DNA of 64,000 bases from Rummeliibacillus sp963792445 (GTDB lineage: Bacteria; Bacillota; Bacilli; Bacillales_A; Planococcaceae), in NCBI GenBank assembly GCA_963792445.1, contig CAWBWO010000008.1, forward strand, positions 70,123 to 134,122, given 5' to 3'. Shown piece by piece: positions 38,651-47,956 of this stretch (position 1 is the first letter of the stretch; each line of letters begins with the position of its first letter). The position numbers and the translations under genes were made by a program. A model generated the notes under the pieces. The model saw only the letters and a program-made list of their open reading frames with translations, did no database searches and was not told where the DNA came from.

Positions 38651-38692
38651 AAAACGGACTTTTTGGTATTTTCCTATGCCAAACTCTTTTTG
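38651..38692. promoter_or_regulatory. Possible ComK box upstream of comK
   Basis: A perfect AT-box AAAA-N5-TTTT lies at 38651-38663 and a weaker one (6 of 8 fixed positions) at 38680-38692, 16 bp apart. ComK binds pairs of such boxes and activates its own gene in B. subtilis; the known spacings are 8, 18 or 31 bp, so the fit is imperfect. AT-boxes arise easily in AT-rich DNA. Confidence 0.35.
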
Positions 38693-38849
38693 GTAGTGTT
38701 GGGATAACATCATGATTATTCAAACTTTTTTACTTTCTAAAGTCACATTCTTAAAGAAGAAAGCAGGTGCTATTACACACAATTTATATCTTTCATTTTC
38801 TTACGCCTATTATGATTTGATCAGTATGAATTTTATGGAGGAACAAAAA

Positions 38850-39419
38850 ATGAGTAGTTATAGAACGGTTAATCTTTATGATTTTTGCTTAACACCTAAT
38901 ATTTGCATGTTAAAGCCATTTGAAATTGAGGGACATCATTATTCACTTGTCTTAGAGTTAGAAAAAAGTTATGTGGTGTCATGCTCAGTGACGCGGTTGA
39001 TGAATCGTATTTGTGCTTCATTGGGAACAACATTAGATACTGCTTTAGCGTATTCAAATAATATTTTCAGCGAATTAGATGAAAGTACTGGTAAAGATAA
39101 GATTAAATTGCCAATCACTTTGTCCGTTCTAAATCAATCGTATATTTTCTTTCCGACTGCATCACCTAAGAAAAATCATAACTCATGGATTTTATGGCAA
39201 AATTTTAGGGGACATTCAATTCTAAATATTCATGGAATCATAGGCTTGCATTTCAAAAATGGGGTTTATACAGAAGAGCAGATTAGCTTTACTACACTTT
39301 CAAGGCAGCAATACTATGCATCCATTTTATACTTCCGTCATATGGATGAAATGCTCGAGCAATATTATCCAACCCATTTACAAACGACTATTCACAATGA
39401 CTTATTTCTTGTGCCTTAG
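38850..39419 (+). CDS. comK: Competence transcription factor ComK
   Basis: A 189-residue protein, close to the 192 of B. subtilis ComK, the master activator of genes for DNA uptake. Recognisable segments are FFPTASPKKNHNSWILWQNF (compare FPTLSSTRPQCGWIS in B. subtilis) and the C-terminal SRQQYYASILYFRHMDEML. The ATG at 38850 follows GGAGG by eight bases; the frame is open for 46 codons upstream but those starts lack sites. yhjD follows in convergent orientation, and the comK-yhjD pair matches the B. subtilis neighbourhood. No late competence genes are in the window. Confidence 0.82.
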   Translation: MSSYRTVNLYDFCLTPNICMLKPFEIEGHHYSLVLELEKSYVVSCSVTRLMNRICASLGTTLDTALAYSNNIFSELDESTGKDKIKLPITLSVLNQSYIFFPTASPKKNHNSWILWQNFRGHSILNIHGIIGLHFKNGVYTEEQISFTTLSRQQYYASILYFRHMDEMLEQYYPTHLQTTIHNDLFLVP

Positions 39420-39762
39420 CTAAATAATAGGACAACAAATCTTCTACATGATTGCGTAGACGGATATTAGAATAACGGCGACGATCTTGTGCACTTTGCC
39501 GTACAAAAATGTATTCTGAAAAGAGATCGTCTCGTTCACCACGGAATACTTGTAATTGATTTTGACGTAAATAACGTTTAGCCTCTGCTAATTCTTTTTG
39601 AACAAAGGTGCTGGTCTGTTCGACTAATTTTATATATGGCTGTTTTAATTTAAATGTACCTTGTTCAAACGCCTGACAGTCTCTTTGTAATATTTGTAAA
39701 ATCATAGGTAAGTAAATGACCTGTTCTAGCATTTGGATTGCTTCTTTTGATAAGTTTAACAT
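39388..39762 (-). CDS. YhjD-like protein of unknown function
   Basis: A 124-residue, largely helical, basic protein. YLPMILQILQRDCQAFEQG...LKQPYIKL and SNIRLRNHVEDLLSYYLA resemble the B. subtilis YhjD family, which lies close to comK there too. There is no known function and no membrane segment. GGAGGTGGA precedes two adjacent ATGs; I use the second. Its 3' end overlaps the convergent comK end by 32 bp, so the transcripts would be partly antisense. Confidence 0.7.
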   Translation of the reverse strand: MLNLSKEAIQMLEQVIYLPMILQILQRDCQAFEQGTFKLKQPYIKLVEQTSTFVQKELAEAKRYLRQNQLQVFRGERDDLFSEYIFVRQSAQDRRRYSNIRLRNHVEDLLSYYLAKAQEISHCE

Positions 39763-39928
39763 CATTCCACCTCCAAAATAAGAACAAATGTTCTAATTAC
39801 ATTTTACAATGCCGTTACGTTTTTGACAAGCGGGTGGACTATGTAATATTTGACAAGTTAGAGGGTGGAATTACTTTTTTGAATTGCCAGCACCCTTAGC
39901 GTACATAAGGCTAATGATTAGAAGAAAC

Positions 39929-39975
39929 AAAAAAGGGGTGTCCAATAAGTTTCGGCTTATGGATCACCTCTTTTT
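39929..39975. terminator. Hairpin terminator downstream of the alcohol dehydrogenase
   Basis: AAAAAGGGGTG-CCA-TAAG pairs with CTTA-GGA-CACCTCTTTTT around a small loop. T-runs on both sides. It is about 95 bp beyond the ADH stop on the minus strand and also fits read-through from comK. Confidence 0.8.
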
Positions 39976-40070
39976 CACCATAATTCTTAATCTGTTAATT
40001 TTAGGAAAAATAGGCAAGCTTCAATGCAGGGACCACAAAAAAAGCTGCCATTTCTGACAGCGTTAGAACA

Positions 40071-41123
40071 TTACCATCTATTTACAACTGTTAATCCAGG
40101 CGTTTTAAACTCACTCATGTCGACTAAAATGTCAGCAGCTTCTTCAATGCTTACTGTTTTTGTGATCATTTTTTCTGGTTGTAAAATGCCGCTTTCTACC
40201 ATGCGCATTAAATCAGGGAAACGAGATACTGGCATGTTTGACGAGCCTACGAGTTGTAATTCTTTTAAAACGATTAAATCAACAGGAAGTGGTACAACTC
40301 CTTTTTCATCTTTTGTTGTTAGCCCAAGTTGCAAGTGGCGTCCGCGTTTACGTAGACTTTTGAGTGAATTTTGACATGTAATCGCAATTCCTAATGCATC
40401 TACAGCAACATGTGCACCTCCATCTGTGATTTCCATAATTTCTTGAACGGCATCTTTTTCGCGACTATTAATGGTTACATGTGCACCGTATTCTCTTGCT
40501 AAATTTAATGCCTCGTCATTAATGTCTACTGCAATTACCTTTGCACCAATGGCATTCGCAATATGTGCTAAACATAGTCCAAGTCCTCCACTACCATGAA
40601 TAGCAATCCACTCACCTGCTTGTAATTTCACTTGATCAACAAGTCCATGGAACGCTGTCATGAAGCGGCAACCTAAAGCAGCACCTACTTCATAGCTCAC
40701 ACTATCCGGTAATAGGACACAATTTCGATCTGCATCTGGAACTGCTACATATTCTCCATAACCACCCCAATAGGTTGTTCCTGCTACACTACCGTTATCA
40801 CAAATATTGGAATGCCCTGTTAAGCAATATTCGCATGTTCCTTCCCCATGAGCATGTGGTACAACCACTCGATCGCCCACTTTATATTTTGTAACCTTTG
40901 CCCCTACTTCTTCTACGACACCTGAAAATTCATGACCGAATACATGAGGAAGTTTGACACTTAATCCGTTCCAATCCCAATCTCCCATCATGAAATGCCA
41001 GTCACTGCGACAAATCCCGTTTGCTTTAATTTGAACGATAATGCCCGTTTCTGATAATTCAGGTCTTGGTACTTCCATAACTTCCATCTTTTTACCGAAT
41101 TCAGTTAACACTAATGCTTTCAT
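40071..41123 (-). CDS. Zinc-dependent medium-chain alcohol dehydrogenase
   Basis: A 350-residue NAD(P)-dependent alcohol dehydrogenase. Catalytic zinc ligands are Cys in GICRSDWH and the GHEFSG motif (His, Glu); the Rossmann fold has HGSGGLGLC. The structural-zinc loop reads EGTCEYCLTGHSNIC: three of the four usual cysteines are present and the first is Glu, a replacement also known from the archaeal S. solfataricus enzyme. It is 44 bp after the aldehyde dehydrogenase gene, so alcohol and aldehyde oxidation are probably coupled. Last gene of the 40-48 kb catabolic cluster. Confidence 0.85.
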   Translation of the reverse strand: MKALVLTEFGKKMEVMEVPRPELSETGIIVQIKANGICRSDWHFMMGDWDWNGLSVKLPHVFGHEFSGVVEEVGAKVTKYKVGDRVVVPHAHGEGTCEYCLTGHSNICDNGSVAGTTYWGGYGEYVAVPDADRNCVLLPDSVSYEVGAALGCRFMTAFHGLVDQVKLQAGEWIAIHGSGGLGLCLAHIANAIGAKVIAVDINDEALNLAREYGAHVTINSREKDAVQEIMEITDGGAHVAVDALGIAITCQNSLKSLRKRGRHLQLGLTTKDEKGVVPLPVDLIVLKELQLVGSSNMPVSRFPDLMRMVESGILQPEKMITKTVSIEEAADILVDMSEFKTPGLTVVNRW

Positions 41124-41166
41124 TTACATACCCCCTATTGTTTTTTGAACGTGTTATTTCGTGAAA

Positions 41167-42660
41167 CTAATCAATATTAATCCAAATATTTTTAATTTCA
41201 GTATAGGCATCAATAGAAGCTACACCATTTTCACGGCCCAATCCACTTTGTTTATAGCCACCAAATGGTGAACCTGCTTCGGTAATGTTATACGTATTAA
41301 CCCACACATTTCCTGTTTTTAATGCATGAGCCACTTTATGAGCTTTACTTAAATTCGTTGTACAAATACCTCCACCTAATCCGTATTCAGTATCGTTTGC
41401 TAATTGAATTACTTCGTCTACAGTAGTAAATGGAATACCCGATACAACTGGTCCAAAGATTTCTTCACGTGCAATTTTCATGTTGTTGTTTACGTTCGCT
41501 AATATCGTTGGTTGAATAAAATGACCATTCGCTAAATTGCTGTCTTTTGCTTCTCCACCGATGATTAAATCCGCACCTTCTTTTTGGCCAATATCGATAT
41601 AGTTTAAGACACGTTCTTTTTGTTTTGCAGAAATCACTGGTCCAATGACTGTTGATGGATCAAAGCCATTTCCGACTTTGTAGTTTTTCGAATAATCGGC
41701 TAAATCACTCAAAAACTGATCATAGATTTTACTTTCAATGAATAAACGCGAACCTGCAAAGCATACTTGGCCAGTATTCCAGAAAATCGCATTTGCAGCA
41801 TTTTGTAATGCTAATTCATAATCAGCATCTGCGAAAATGATGTGTGCTGACTTTCCACCTAATTCAAGCGTTACTTTTTTAATGTTGCTCGCACTATTTT
41901 GGAGAATTCTTTTACCAACTGCTGTGGAGCCAGTAAACGCAACTTTATCGATATCCATATGCGTTGCAATAGCTTCCCCTGCTGTTGGACCATGGCCTGT
42001 TACAATATTCACCACACCATCAGGGAAACCGGCTTCTTGAATAAGTTCACCTACTTTTAATAAGCTAAGAGGTGTTTCTTCGGATGGTTTAATCACAACT
42101 GTGTTTCCTACAGCTAATGGTGCAGACAATTTCATGATGGCGTTCATAAACGGAGCATTCCATGGAACGATTGCGCCACATACGCCAAGTGGCTCCCGAC
42201 GCGTGTAATTGAAAATATTGCCCGGTTGGCTAGATGGGATCGTTTCTCCATTTAAACGGGTTGTCCAACCTGCATAGTATCTAAAGTTATCAGCTGCTGC
42301 TGTTGCAAAATTTAACGTCGTGGATAATGGTTGTCCATAATCAAGCGTGTCTAAATGAGCAATCTCTTCCGCATGTTCTTCAAATAAATCTGCAAGCTTT
42401 AGTAGAAGTTTTGCTCGTTCATTTGGCTTCATTTTTGGCCAAGGACCGGTTTCAAATGCTTTTCGAGCAGCTGCAACAGCTACGTCTACATCTTCTTTAT
42501 CTGCTTCCGGAACTGTCGTAATTAATGAACCATCTGCAGGATTTCGAATTTCTGTGCGTTTTCCAGATAACGCATTTACCCATTCTCCTCCAATAAACAT
42601 TTTTAATGGTTTAGATATAAATTTTGCAGCTTCTGAATTTAATTGAACAACTGTTTGCAT
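41167..42660 (-). CDS. NAD-dependent aldehyde dehydrogenase
   Basis: A 497-residue ALDH-superfamily enzyme that oxidises an aldehyde to an acid. The catalytic Cys lies in NTGQVCFAGSR, the general-base Glu in TLELGGKSAH, the oxyanion Asn in VPWNAPF and the NAD-binding loop in FTGSTAVGK. The closest type by eye is betaine or phenylacetaldehyde dehydrogenase-like, but substrate is not readable. ATG 42660 (MQTVVQLN) is used; the frame opens 12 codons earlier at a weaker start. Gap of about 300 bp to the DUF35 gene suggests its own promoter. Confidence 0.88.
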   Translation of the reverse strand: MQTVVQLNSEAAKFISKPLKMFIGGEWVNALSGKRTEIRNPADGSLITTVPEADKEDVDVAVAAARKAFETGPWPKMKPNERAKLLLKLADLFEEHAEEIAHLDTLDYGQPLSTTLNFATAAADNFRYYAGWTTRLNGETIPSSQPGNIFNYTRREPLGVCGAIVPWNAPFMNAIMKLSAPLAVGNTVVIKPSEETPLSLLKVGELIQEAGFPDGVVNIVTGHGPTAGEAIATHMDIDKVAFTGSTAVGKRILQNSASNIKKVTLELGGKSAHIIFADADYELALQNAANAIFWNTGQVCFAGSRLFIESKIYDQFLSDLADYSKNYKVGNGFDPSTVIGPVISAKQKERVLNYIDIGQKEGADLIIGGEAKDSNLANGHFIQPTILANVNNNMKIAREEIFGPVVSGIPFTTVDEVIQLANDTEYGLGGGICTTNLSKAHKVAHALKTGNVWVNTYNITEAGSPFGGYKQSGLGRENGVASIDAYTEIKNIWINID

Positions 42661-42958
42661 ATAAAATTCCCCCATCCAATATAGTTTTTCGCACAAACTT
42701 GTACAGTGAATTTTATGAATCTATCAATAGATTTATGACAACACATCAAAAATTTAATAGAAAAAGCATAAATTTAACCATATGATATAGAGATTTTTTG
42801 GTAATTAAAAACTGAAGTAAAGTAACGATTGTGAAGGTTTAAATCTAGTTGAAATCAAACTAGTTTAAAAGAATACATAGAGAAAAGTCTTAGAAGTAAT
42901 TTGTAGTATCAAATACATATTGAAGGTATTCAGTTAGCTGAAGAAACGATGAAAATGA
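42661..42958. other. Intergenic within the catabolic cluster
   Basis: AT-rich spacer with no gene and no clear terminator after the DUF35 gene. It may hold a promoter for the two dehydrogenase genes; I see no convincing operator. Confidence 0.45.
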
Positions 42959-43366
42959 TTACAACGGTTCAAATACCGGAACTAAAAATTCCTCAGACCA
43001 ATGTTGGAATGTGACGTGGACATTCATTTCACACTCTATTTGATCATGTGGACAATTCACAATATTGGTCATCATCGTTGGCCCCTCTTTAAGTTGCACA
43101 ACGGCAAGGATATATGGTGCTTCTTTCTGATAGACTGGTAGAATAGGGCGATGAACAGTTGTATACGTTAATACTTTTGCTAGGCCACTAGCCTCTACCC
43201 ACTCCAATTCTCGGCAGCTACATTTCGTACACATTAATCGAGGATAAAACTGATGGTGTTCACATTCCTTACATTGTTGAATAAGTAGCTTTTGTTGTTG
43301 GCATGCGTCCCAATAGGCTTTTGTTTCAATGGTTGGTCTAGGGATGATCTTTGTTTCTTCCATCAT
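42959..43366 (-). CDS. DUF35 OB-fold protein with zinc ribbon, partner of thiolase-fold enzyme
   Basis: A 135-residue protein: an N-terminal helix (ETKAYWDACQQQ), a rubredoxin-like zinc ribbon with CKEC and CTKC (about 36-56), then an OB-fold (AKVLTYTTVHRP...APYILAVVQLKEGP). DUF35 proteins bind acyl-CoA and act as obligate partners of thiolase-fold enzymes, for example in archaeal HMG-CoA formation and with the Ltp2 aldolase of steroid side-chain breakdown. Its ATG overlaps the stop of the thiolase gene by 4 bp, supporting a complex of the two. Confidence 0.85.
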   Translation of the reverse strand: MMEETKIIPRPTIETKAYWDACQQQKLLIQQCKECEHHQFYPRLMCTKCSCRELEWVEASGLAKVLTYTTVHRPILPVYQKEAPYILAVVQLKEGPTMMTNIVNCPHDQIECEMNVHVTFQHWSEEFLVPVFEPL

Positions 43367-44532
43367 GACACCTCACGTCCTACTATTAATGTGGTATGAC
43401 TAGACATGATGCCCCCTTGCCCATGAACAAGTGCTGTTTGTGCATTTTTTACTTGCCTTAACCCTGCTTGATGGCGCAATTGCCGAACCGCTTCTGTTAG
43501 GGCAAACATCGAACCAGGATGACCTGGATGGCAATGCGATAATAATCCCCCATGTGTATTGATAGGAAGCGTACCTCCTAATTCAATGGCTCCACTATCA
43601 ACAAGCGAACCACCCTCGCCTTTTTCACAGAAGCCTAAATCCTCTAGTTCAACCAATACAGTTGATGTAAAGCAATCATAGATTTGTGCAAAGTCCATAT
43701 CTTGTGGCGATAGCCCTGCCATTTCGTAGGCAAGTTTACTAGAATCAGTAGCCCCAGAAGTTGTGAAATTGATTGCTTGGCTGATATGTTCATGATGATG
43801 GCCTTCCCCAACACCTAATAGATAAATAGGTGTTTGTTTAAATGCATGCGCCCGCTCCGAACTTGTAACAATAATAGCTGCTCCACCATCCGATATTAAT
43901 GAACAATCTAATAAATGAAGCGGATCTGCAATCATGCGAGATGCTAATACATCCTCAACAGTAATGAGTTCGCGCATTTGAGCAGCAGGATTTAAACTTG
44001 CATGCTTTCGGCAAGCTACTGCAATTTTGGCAAATTGTTCAGGCGTTGTACCAAACTTCTCCATATGAGCTCTCGCTATTAGCGCATATAAAGCAGGTAC
44101 TGTTGGCCCGTAGATTGATTCGAATTGTGGATGTCCTGTCGATGATTGTGAATTCATAGCTTGTTCTTTTGATAAGCCACTACGTAGACTATCCGCAGTG
44201 GTTATTAACACCGTATGACATAATCCAGCTGCAATGGCACTCGCTGCATGCTCAATTAAAGAAAACGTTGTGCCTCCACCCGTGAGAACACTGTAGCAGA
44301 GCTTTGGCTTAATTTGTAAATATTCTGCCATAGCTTCTGCATGGTATAAAATCGGCTCAGCAAAGGTATTACAAGTAATCAATCCATCAATGTCATCCTT
44401 CGTCAAGCCTGCGTCATCTAACGCTTTTAATGCTGCATCAATGGTTAATTGTGTTGCCGACATATGCGGAACAATGCCAACCTCTGTATCTGCAACACCA
44501 ATAATTGCGACTTTCCCGCGTAAAGTATTCAT
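43363..44532 (-). CDS. Thiolase-fold enzyme of the SCP-x/Ltp2 group, nucleophilic Cys absent
   Basis: A 389-residue thiolase-fold protein. In a classical thiolase the acyl-accepting Cys would align with Gly86 in LTGGGTTF, so simple thiolysis through a Cys is unlikely. The C-terminal Cys is also missing (VHGQGGIMSSHTTLI), while the His-rich HPGHPGSM and IYDCFTSTV segments remain. Ltp2-type relatives with this pattern act as retro-aldolases on beta-hydroxyacyl-CoA and need a DUF35 partner, which is encoded next in overlap. I infer such a C-C lyase role. AGGGGGATG precedes ATG 44532. The alternative is a non-catalytic or Claisen enzyme of unknown substrate. Confidence 0.8.
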   Translation of the reverse strand: MNTLRGKVAIIGVADTEVGIVPHMSATQLTIDAALKALDDAGLTKDDIDGLITCNTFAEPILYHAEAMAEYLQIKPKLCYSVLTGGGTTFSLIEHAASAIAAGLCHTVLITTADSLRSGLSKEQAMNSQSSTGHPQFESIYGPTVPALYALIARAHMEKFGTTPEQFAKIAVACRKHASLNPAAQMRELITVEDVLASRMIADPLHLLDCSLISDGGAAIIVTSSERAHAFKQTPIYLLGVGEGHHHEHISQAINFTTSGATDSSKLAYEMAGLSPQDMDFAQIYDCFTSTVLVELEDLGFCEKGEGGSLVDSGAIELGGTLPINTHGGLLSHCHPGHPGSMFALTEAVRQLRHQAGLRQVKNAQTALVHGQGGIMSSHTTLIVGREVS

Positions 44533-44586
44533 TTCATCCCCCTATCTTTCAACTTTTGCCAAGCGAATCCCTCCTAGGTATCTTTA

Positions 44587-46165
44587 TCACAGCACTTCTC
44601 TCGAAATTTGATAACCTACTGCTTCACGATCCCATGTATCAGAAGTAATCCCTTCTTGACGCAATTTATATTTTTCAATTCGCTGAGATGGCGTTTTTGG
44701 GAATTGATCAATCAATCGAATATATCTTGGCACTGCAAAATGTGGTAAACGATCTTCACAAAACTTCAGAACATCGAATGGATCAAATTGTGCATCTTCC
44801 TGTAATTGAAGAACCGCCATCACTTCTTCTTCCGTTAATTCGGAAGGTACCCCAATAATGGCACTTTCATGAATAGCTGGATGATCATTTAGTACACGTT
44901 CTACTTCAAAAGATGAAATATTTTCGCCTCTTCTACGCACCACATCTTTTGTGCGATCCACAAAATAAAAGTATCCATCTTTATCTTTCATTCCTCTGTC
45001 TCCTGTATGGAACCATAAATCTTGGAAGACCTTTACCGTTTCATCTGGCATACCGAAGTATTCTGAAAACATAACGGAAGGCTTTTTAGGTCTTACAACA
45101 ATTTCACCTGGAATATTAGGTGGACATTCTTTTCCATTTTCATCGTGTATTTGTACATCAAAAATGGATAGCACTTTACCACAAGACCCTTTACGGAAAG
45201 ATTCTGAGCGATTTGCTAAACAAATTCCTACCTCTTGTCGATCCATACGCTTCTGTGACTTCAATGTTAAATCGTTCTCTAAACTCATCGTAAATTTCCG
45301 GAGGACACGGTGCACCTTGAATCATGCGTACTGGATTGTCTGCATCGTTCGCATTCTTAGGTTGTTTTAGCAAAATCGTAATTAACGTCCCCATATATGT
45401 GAAGGTTGTAATCCCTTCATTTCGGCAAATGTCCCAAAAACGCGAAGCTGAAAATCGATTATGCATCACGACATCACTTCCTGCGATTAACGCAGCTAAA
45501 ATCGTTGAATATCGAGCATTCACGTGATAAAGCGGAAAGACTGAAAACAATCGATCGTTTTCGGAGTAATCCATAACATCAATACACGATTTAGATAAGG
45601 CAAAATTGGCTTGATGACTTAAAACAGCTCCTTTAGAAGGTCCGGTTGTTCCAGAAGTAAATAAAATCAAGGATGGATCAGTTGGCAATACGTTGCACTC
45701 TACTTCTTCTCCACTTGCGATTGCAAATAAATTGGCAAATGATTCTTCACCTTCTGCACTTTCTCCTACTACAATTATTTTCTGTAAATCAGGCAATTGA
45801 CTTCGAATTTTCGTTATCCGTCCGACCCATTTATGATCTATTATTAAAATTTTACATTGGGCTTGTTTTAAAATATAAGCAAGTAAGTCCCCACGCAAAC
45901 CAGTGTTGATTGGTACTTCAATTCCACCTATTCGGGCAATCCCAAGCCAGGAATATAAAAACTCTGAACAGCTTGGTAACATCACTGCACAACGGTCCCC
46001 TTTTTGAAAACCCATCTTCATTAACATATTGGCAACTTTATTACCACCTTCATGCAATGCACAAAAGCTAATATCTTCTGTTTCAAAACGAATAAAACGG
46101 CGATCTTTAAATCGTTCTGCTTGTACTTTTACCACTTCGCCAAATGTCTCCATTCCGTTATACAT
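44587..46165 (-). CDS. Class I acyl-CoA ligase (second of tandem pair), one frameshift
   Basis: An AMP-forming acid:CoA ligase of about 525 residues, of the crotonobetaine/carnitine or long-chain acyl-CoA ligase type. AMP-binding motif LFTSGTTGPSKGAVLSH, the TEAYGST motif, YFVDRTKDVVRRRGENISSFEVE hinge and the C-terminal catalytic Lys in PSQRIEKYKLR are present. The break near 45250 is an extra A; removing it gives YGSTEVGICLANRSESF. ATG 46165 follows AGAGGTGA, 11 bp after the end of the first ligase. The two are clearly paralogous along their length. Confidence 0.85.
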
Positions 46166-46176
46166 ACCATTCACCT

Positions 46177-47763
46177 CTATCGTTTCACTTGATAATTTAC
46201 TGTTTCTCGGTCCCATGTATCCTCTGTAATCCCTTCTTCACGCAATTTATATTTTTCAACACGTTGGGATGGGGTTCTAGGAAGTTCTTTTACGATACGG
46301 ATGTATCGTGGAATCGCAAAATAAGCTAAATGGTCCTCACAAAAGTTTAATAATTCAATAGGGTTTAGTTGTTCGTGATCTTTTAAGACAACAACTGCCA
46401 TGACCTCTTCTTCTGATAATTCAGAAGGCACACCGATGATGGTACACTCTTCTACTTTTGGATATCGATTAATCACACTTTCCACTTCATAAGATGAAAT
46501 ATTTTCACCTTTTCGACGAACAACATCTTTTTTCCGATCTGCAAAATATAAATAGCCCTCTTCATCTAAATAACCAACATCTCCAGTGTGGAACCATAAA
46601 TTGCTCCAAGCCTTTACAGTTGCAGCTGCATTTCCATAATATTCACTAAACATCACACCACTTTTTCGAGGTCATACCACGATTTCGCCTAACACGAAAG
46701 GCGGTACAGCTAAATCGTTTTCGTCGTGAATTGCTACTTCATAAATGGATACTTCTTTTCCACAAGCCCCTACTTTGAAATGATCTGGTGAATTGGCAGC
46801 TGCTGTTCCTAATTCGGTAGAACCGTATACTTCAGCAATCGTTAAACCAAATCGTTTTGTGAATTTCTCATACATACCAGGGGGTGTGGGAGCGCCATAA
46901 ATTTTCTTTACCGGATTATTGGCATCATCAACCCGTTCTGGCAGTTTCATCAAAATGGTTAACATCGAACCCATAAAGTTAAATGCCGTAACATTTTCTG
47001 CACGACAAATATCCCAAAAACGTGTTGCGGAAAATCGGTTGTGGAGCACTACTTTACTCCCTGCAAGAAGCCCTACTAAAACGGTTGTGTAGCGTGCATT
47101 CACATGAAAAAGTGGAAACATAGAGAATAAGCAATCGGTGTCATCATAGTCCATCAGCTTGCATGCCGTATGTGCCACACTGAAATTTGCACTATGACTT
47201 AAAACAACACCTTTTGAAGGGCCTGTTGTACCGGAAGTAAATAAAATGATAGCTGGATCTGATGGTTCAATCGTAGTTTTAGATAAATGATGTGAAGCCC
47301 CTTCAAGCAATTCTTGAAAGGATAACCATTCAACTTGTGAGTTAGGAGGTTGCGTAAATTCACCCACAACAATGACATATTGAAGAGTTTCCAATTGGTC
47401 TTGAATAAATCGTAATCGATCTAACCATTCATTCGAAATAATAATCGCTTTACATTTTGCCTGATTTAAAATGTAGGCAAATAAATCACCTTTATAAGCG
47501 GTATTCACAGGTACTTCAATAACTCCAAGTTTTGATAAACCTACCCATGAATACAAAAAGGCTGCATTGTTTGGCAACATGACGGCACAAGTATCCCCTT
47601 TTTCTAAACCTAATAAAGAGATAAAGGATGCCACTTTATTGCCTTGATCATGCAATTGCTGATAGGTTACCTCGTCATCTTCAAATTTAATGAATGGACA
47701 ATTTCCTTCTAGATGAGCTCGGAATTCAACAACAGCAGGAAACGTTTCAATTCCTTGATACAT
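46177..47763 (-). pseudogene. Class I acyl-CoA ligase (first of tandem pair) with in-frame TGA
   Basis: A paralogue of the ligase at 44587-46165: AMP-binding motif LFTSGTTGPSKGVVLSH, AEVYGSTELG, RKKDVVRRKGENISSYEVE and PSQRVEKYKLR. Unlike other breaks in this window, the frame is not shifted. A single TGA (46672-46674) interrupts GEIVV-stop-PRKSGVMFSEY where the paralogue has GEIVVRPKKPSVMFSEY, so it fits a CGA (Arg) to TGA change. The 363-residue N-terminal product would lack the hinge and catalytic Lys and be inactive. It could be a true nonsense mutation or a base-call error. ATG 47763 follows AAGGGGG; the gene heads the cluster. Confidence 0.82.
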
Positions 47764-47854
47764 ACAATACCCCCTTATATAACCAAAAGTTTCGCTACGA
47801 ATCTCATTAGGAAGAGCGATAAAGTTATATATAGTATATTTTTGTATGAAAGCG

Positions 47855-47886
47855 CAAACAATCATTAAATTTATAGAAAATGTTTG
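47855..47886. promoter_or_regulatory. Possible operator in the TetR/ligase divergent spacer
   Basis: CAAACA (47855-47860) and TGTTTG (47881-47886) form an inverted repeat separated by 20 bp in the divergent promoter region. TetR regulators usually bind such repeats beside their own gene, though the arms here are short and the spacing long. Confidence 0.35.
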
Positions 47887-47956
47887 TTATTATATAAAAA
47901 AGGAGGAAATTGTTGAATAACTTTTAAAAAGTTTTATAGATGAGGATGTGATCGAA

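Noticed and set aside
40071..41123. Missing first structural-zinc Cys in the alcohol dehydrogenase as evidence of inactivation
   Set aside because: A Glu occupies that position, and Glu is a known zinc ligand there in some enzymes; catalytic ligands are intact.
46672..46674. TGA in the acyl-CoA ligase as a selenocysteine codon
   Set aside because: The paralogue has Arg, not Cys, at this position, and no selenocysteine insertion hairpin or sel genes are seen.
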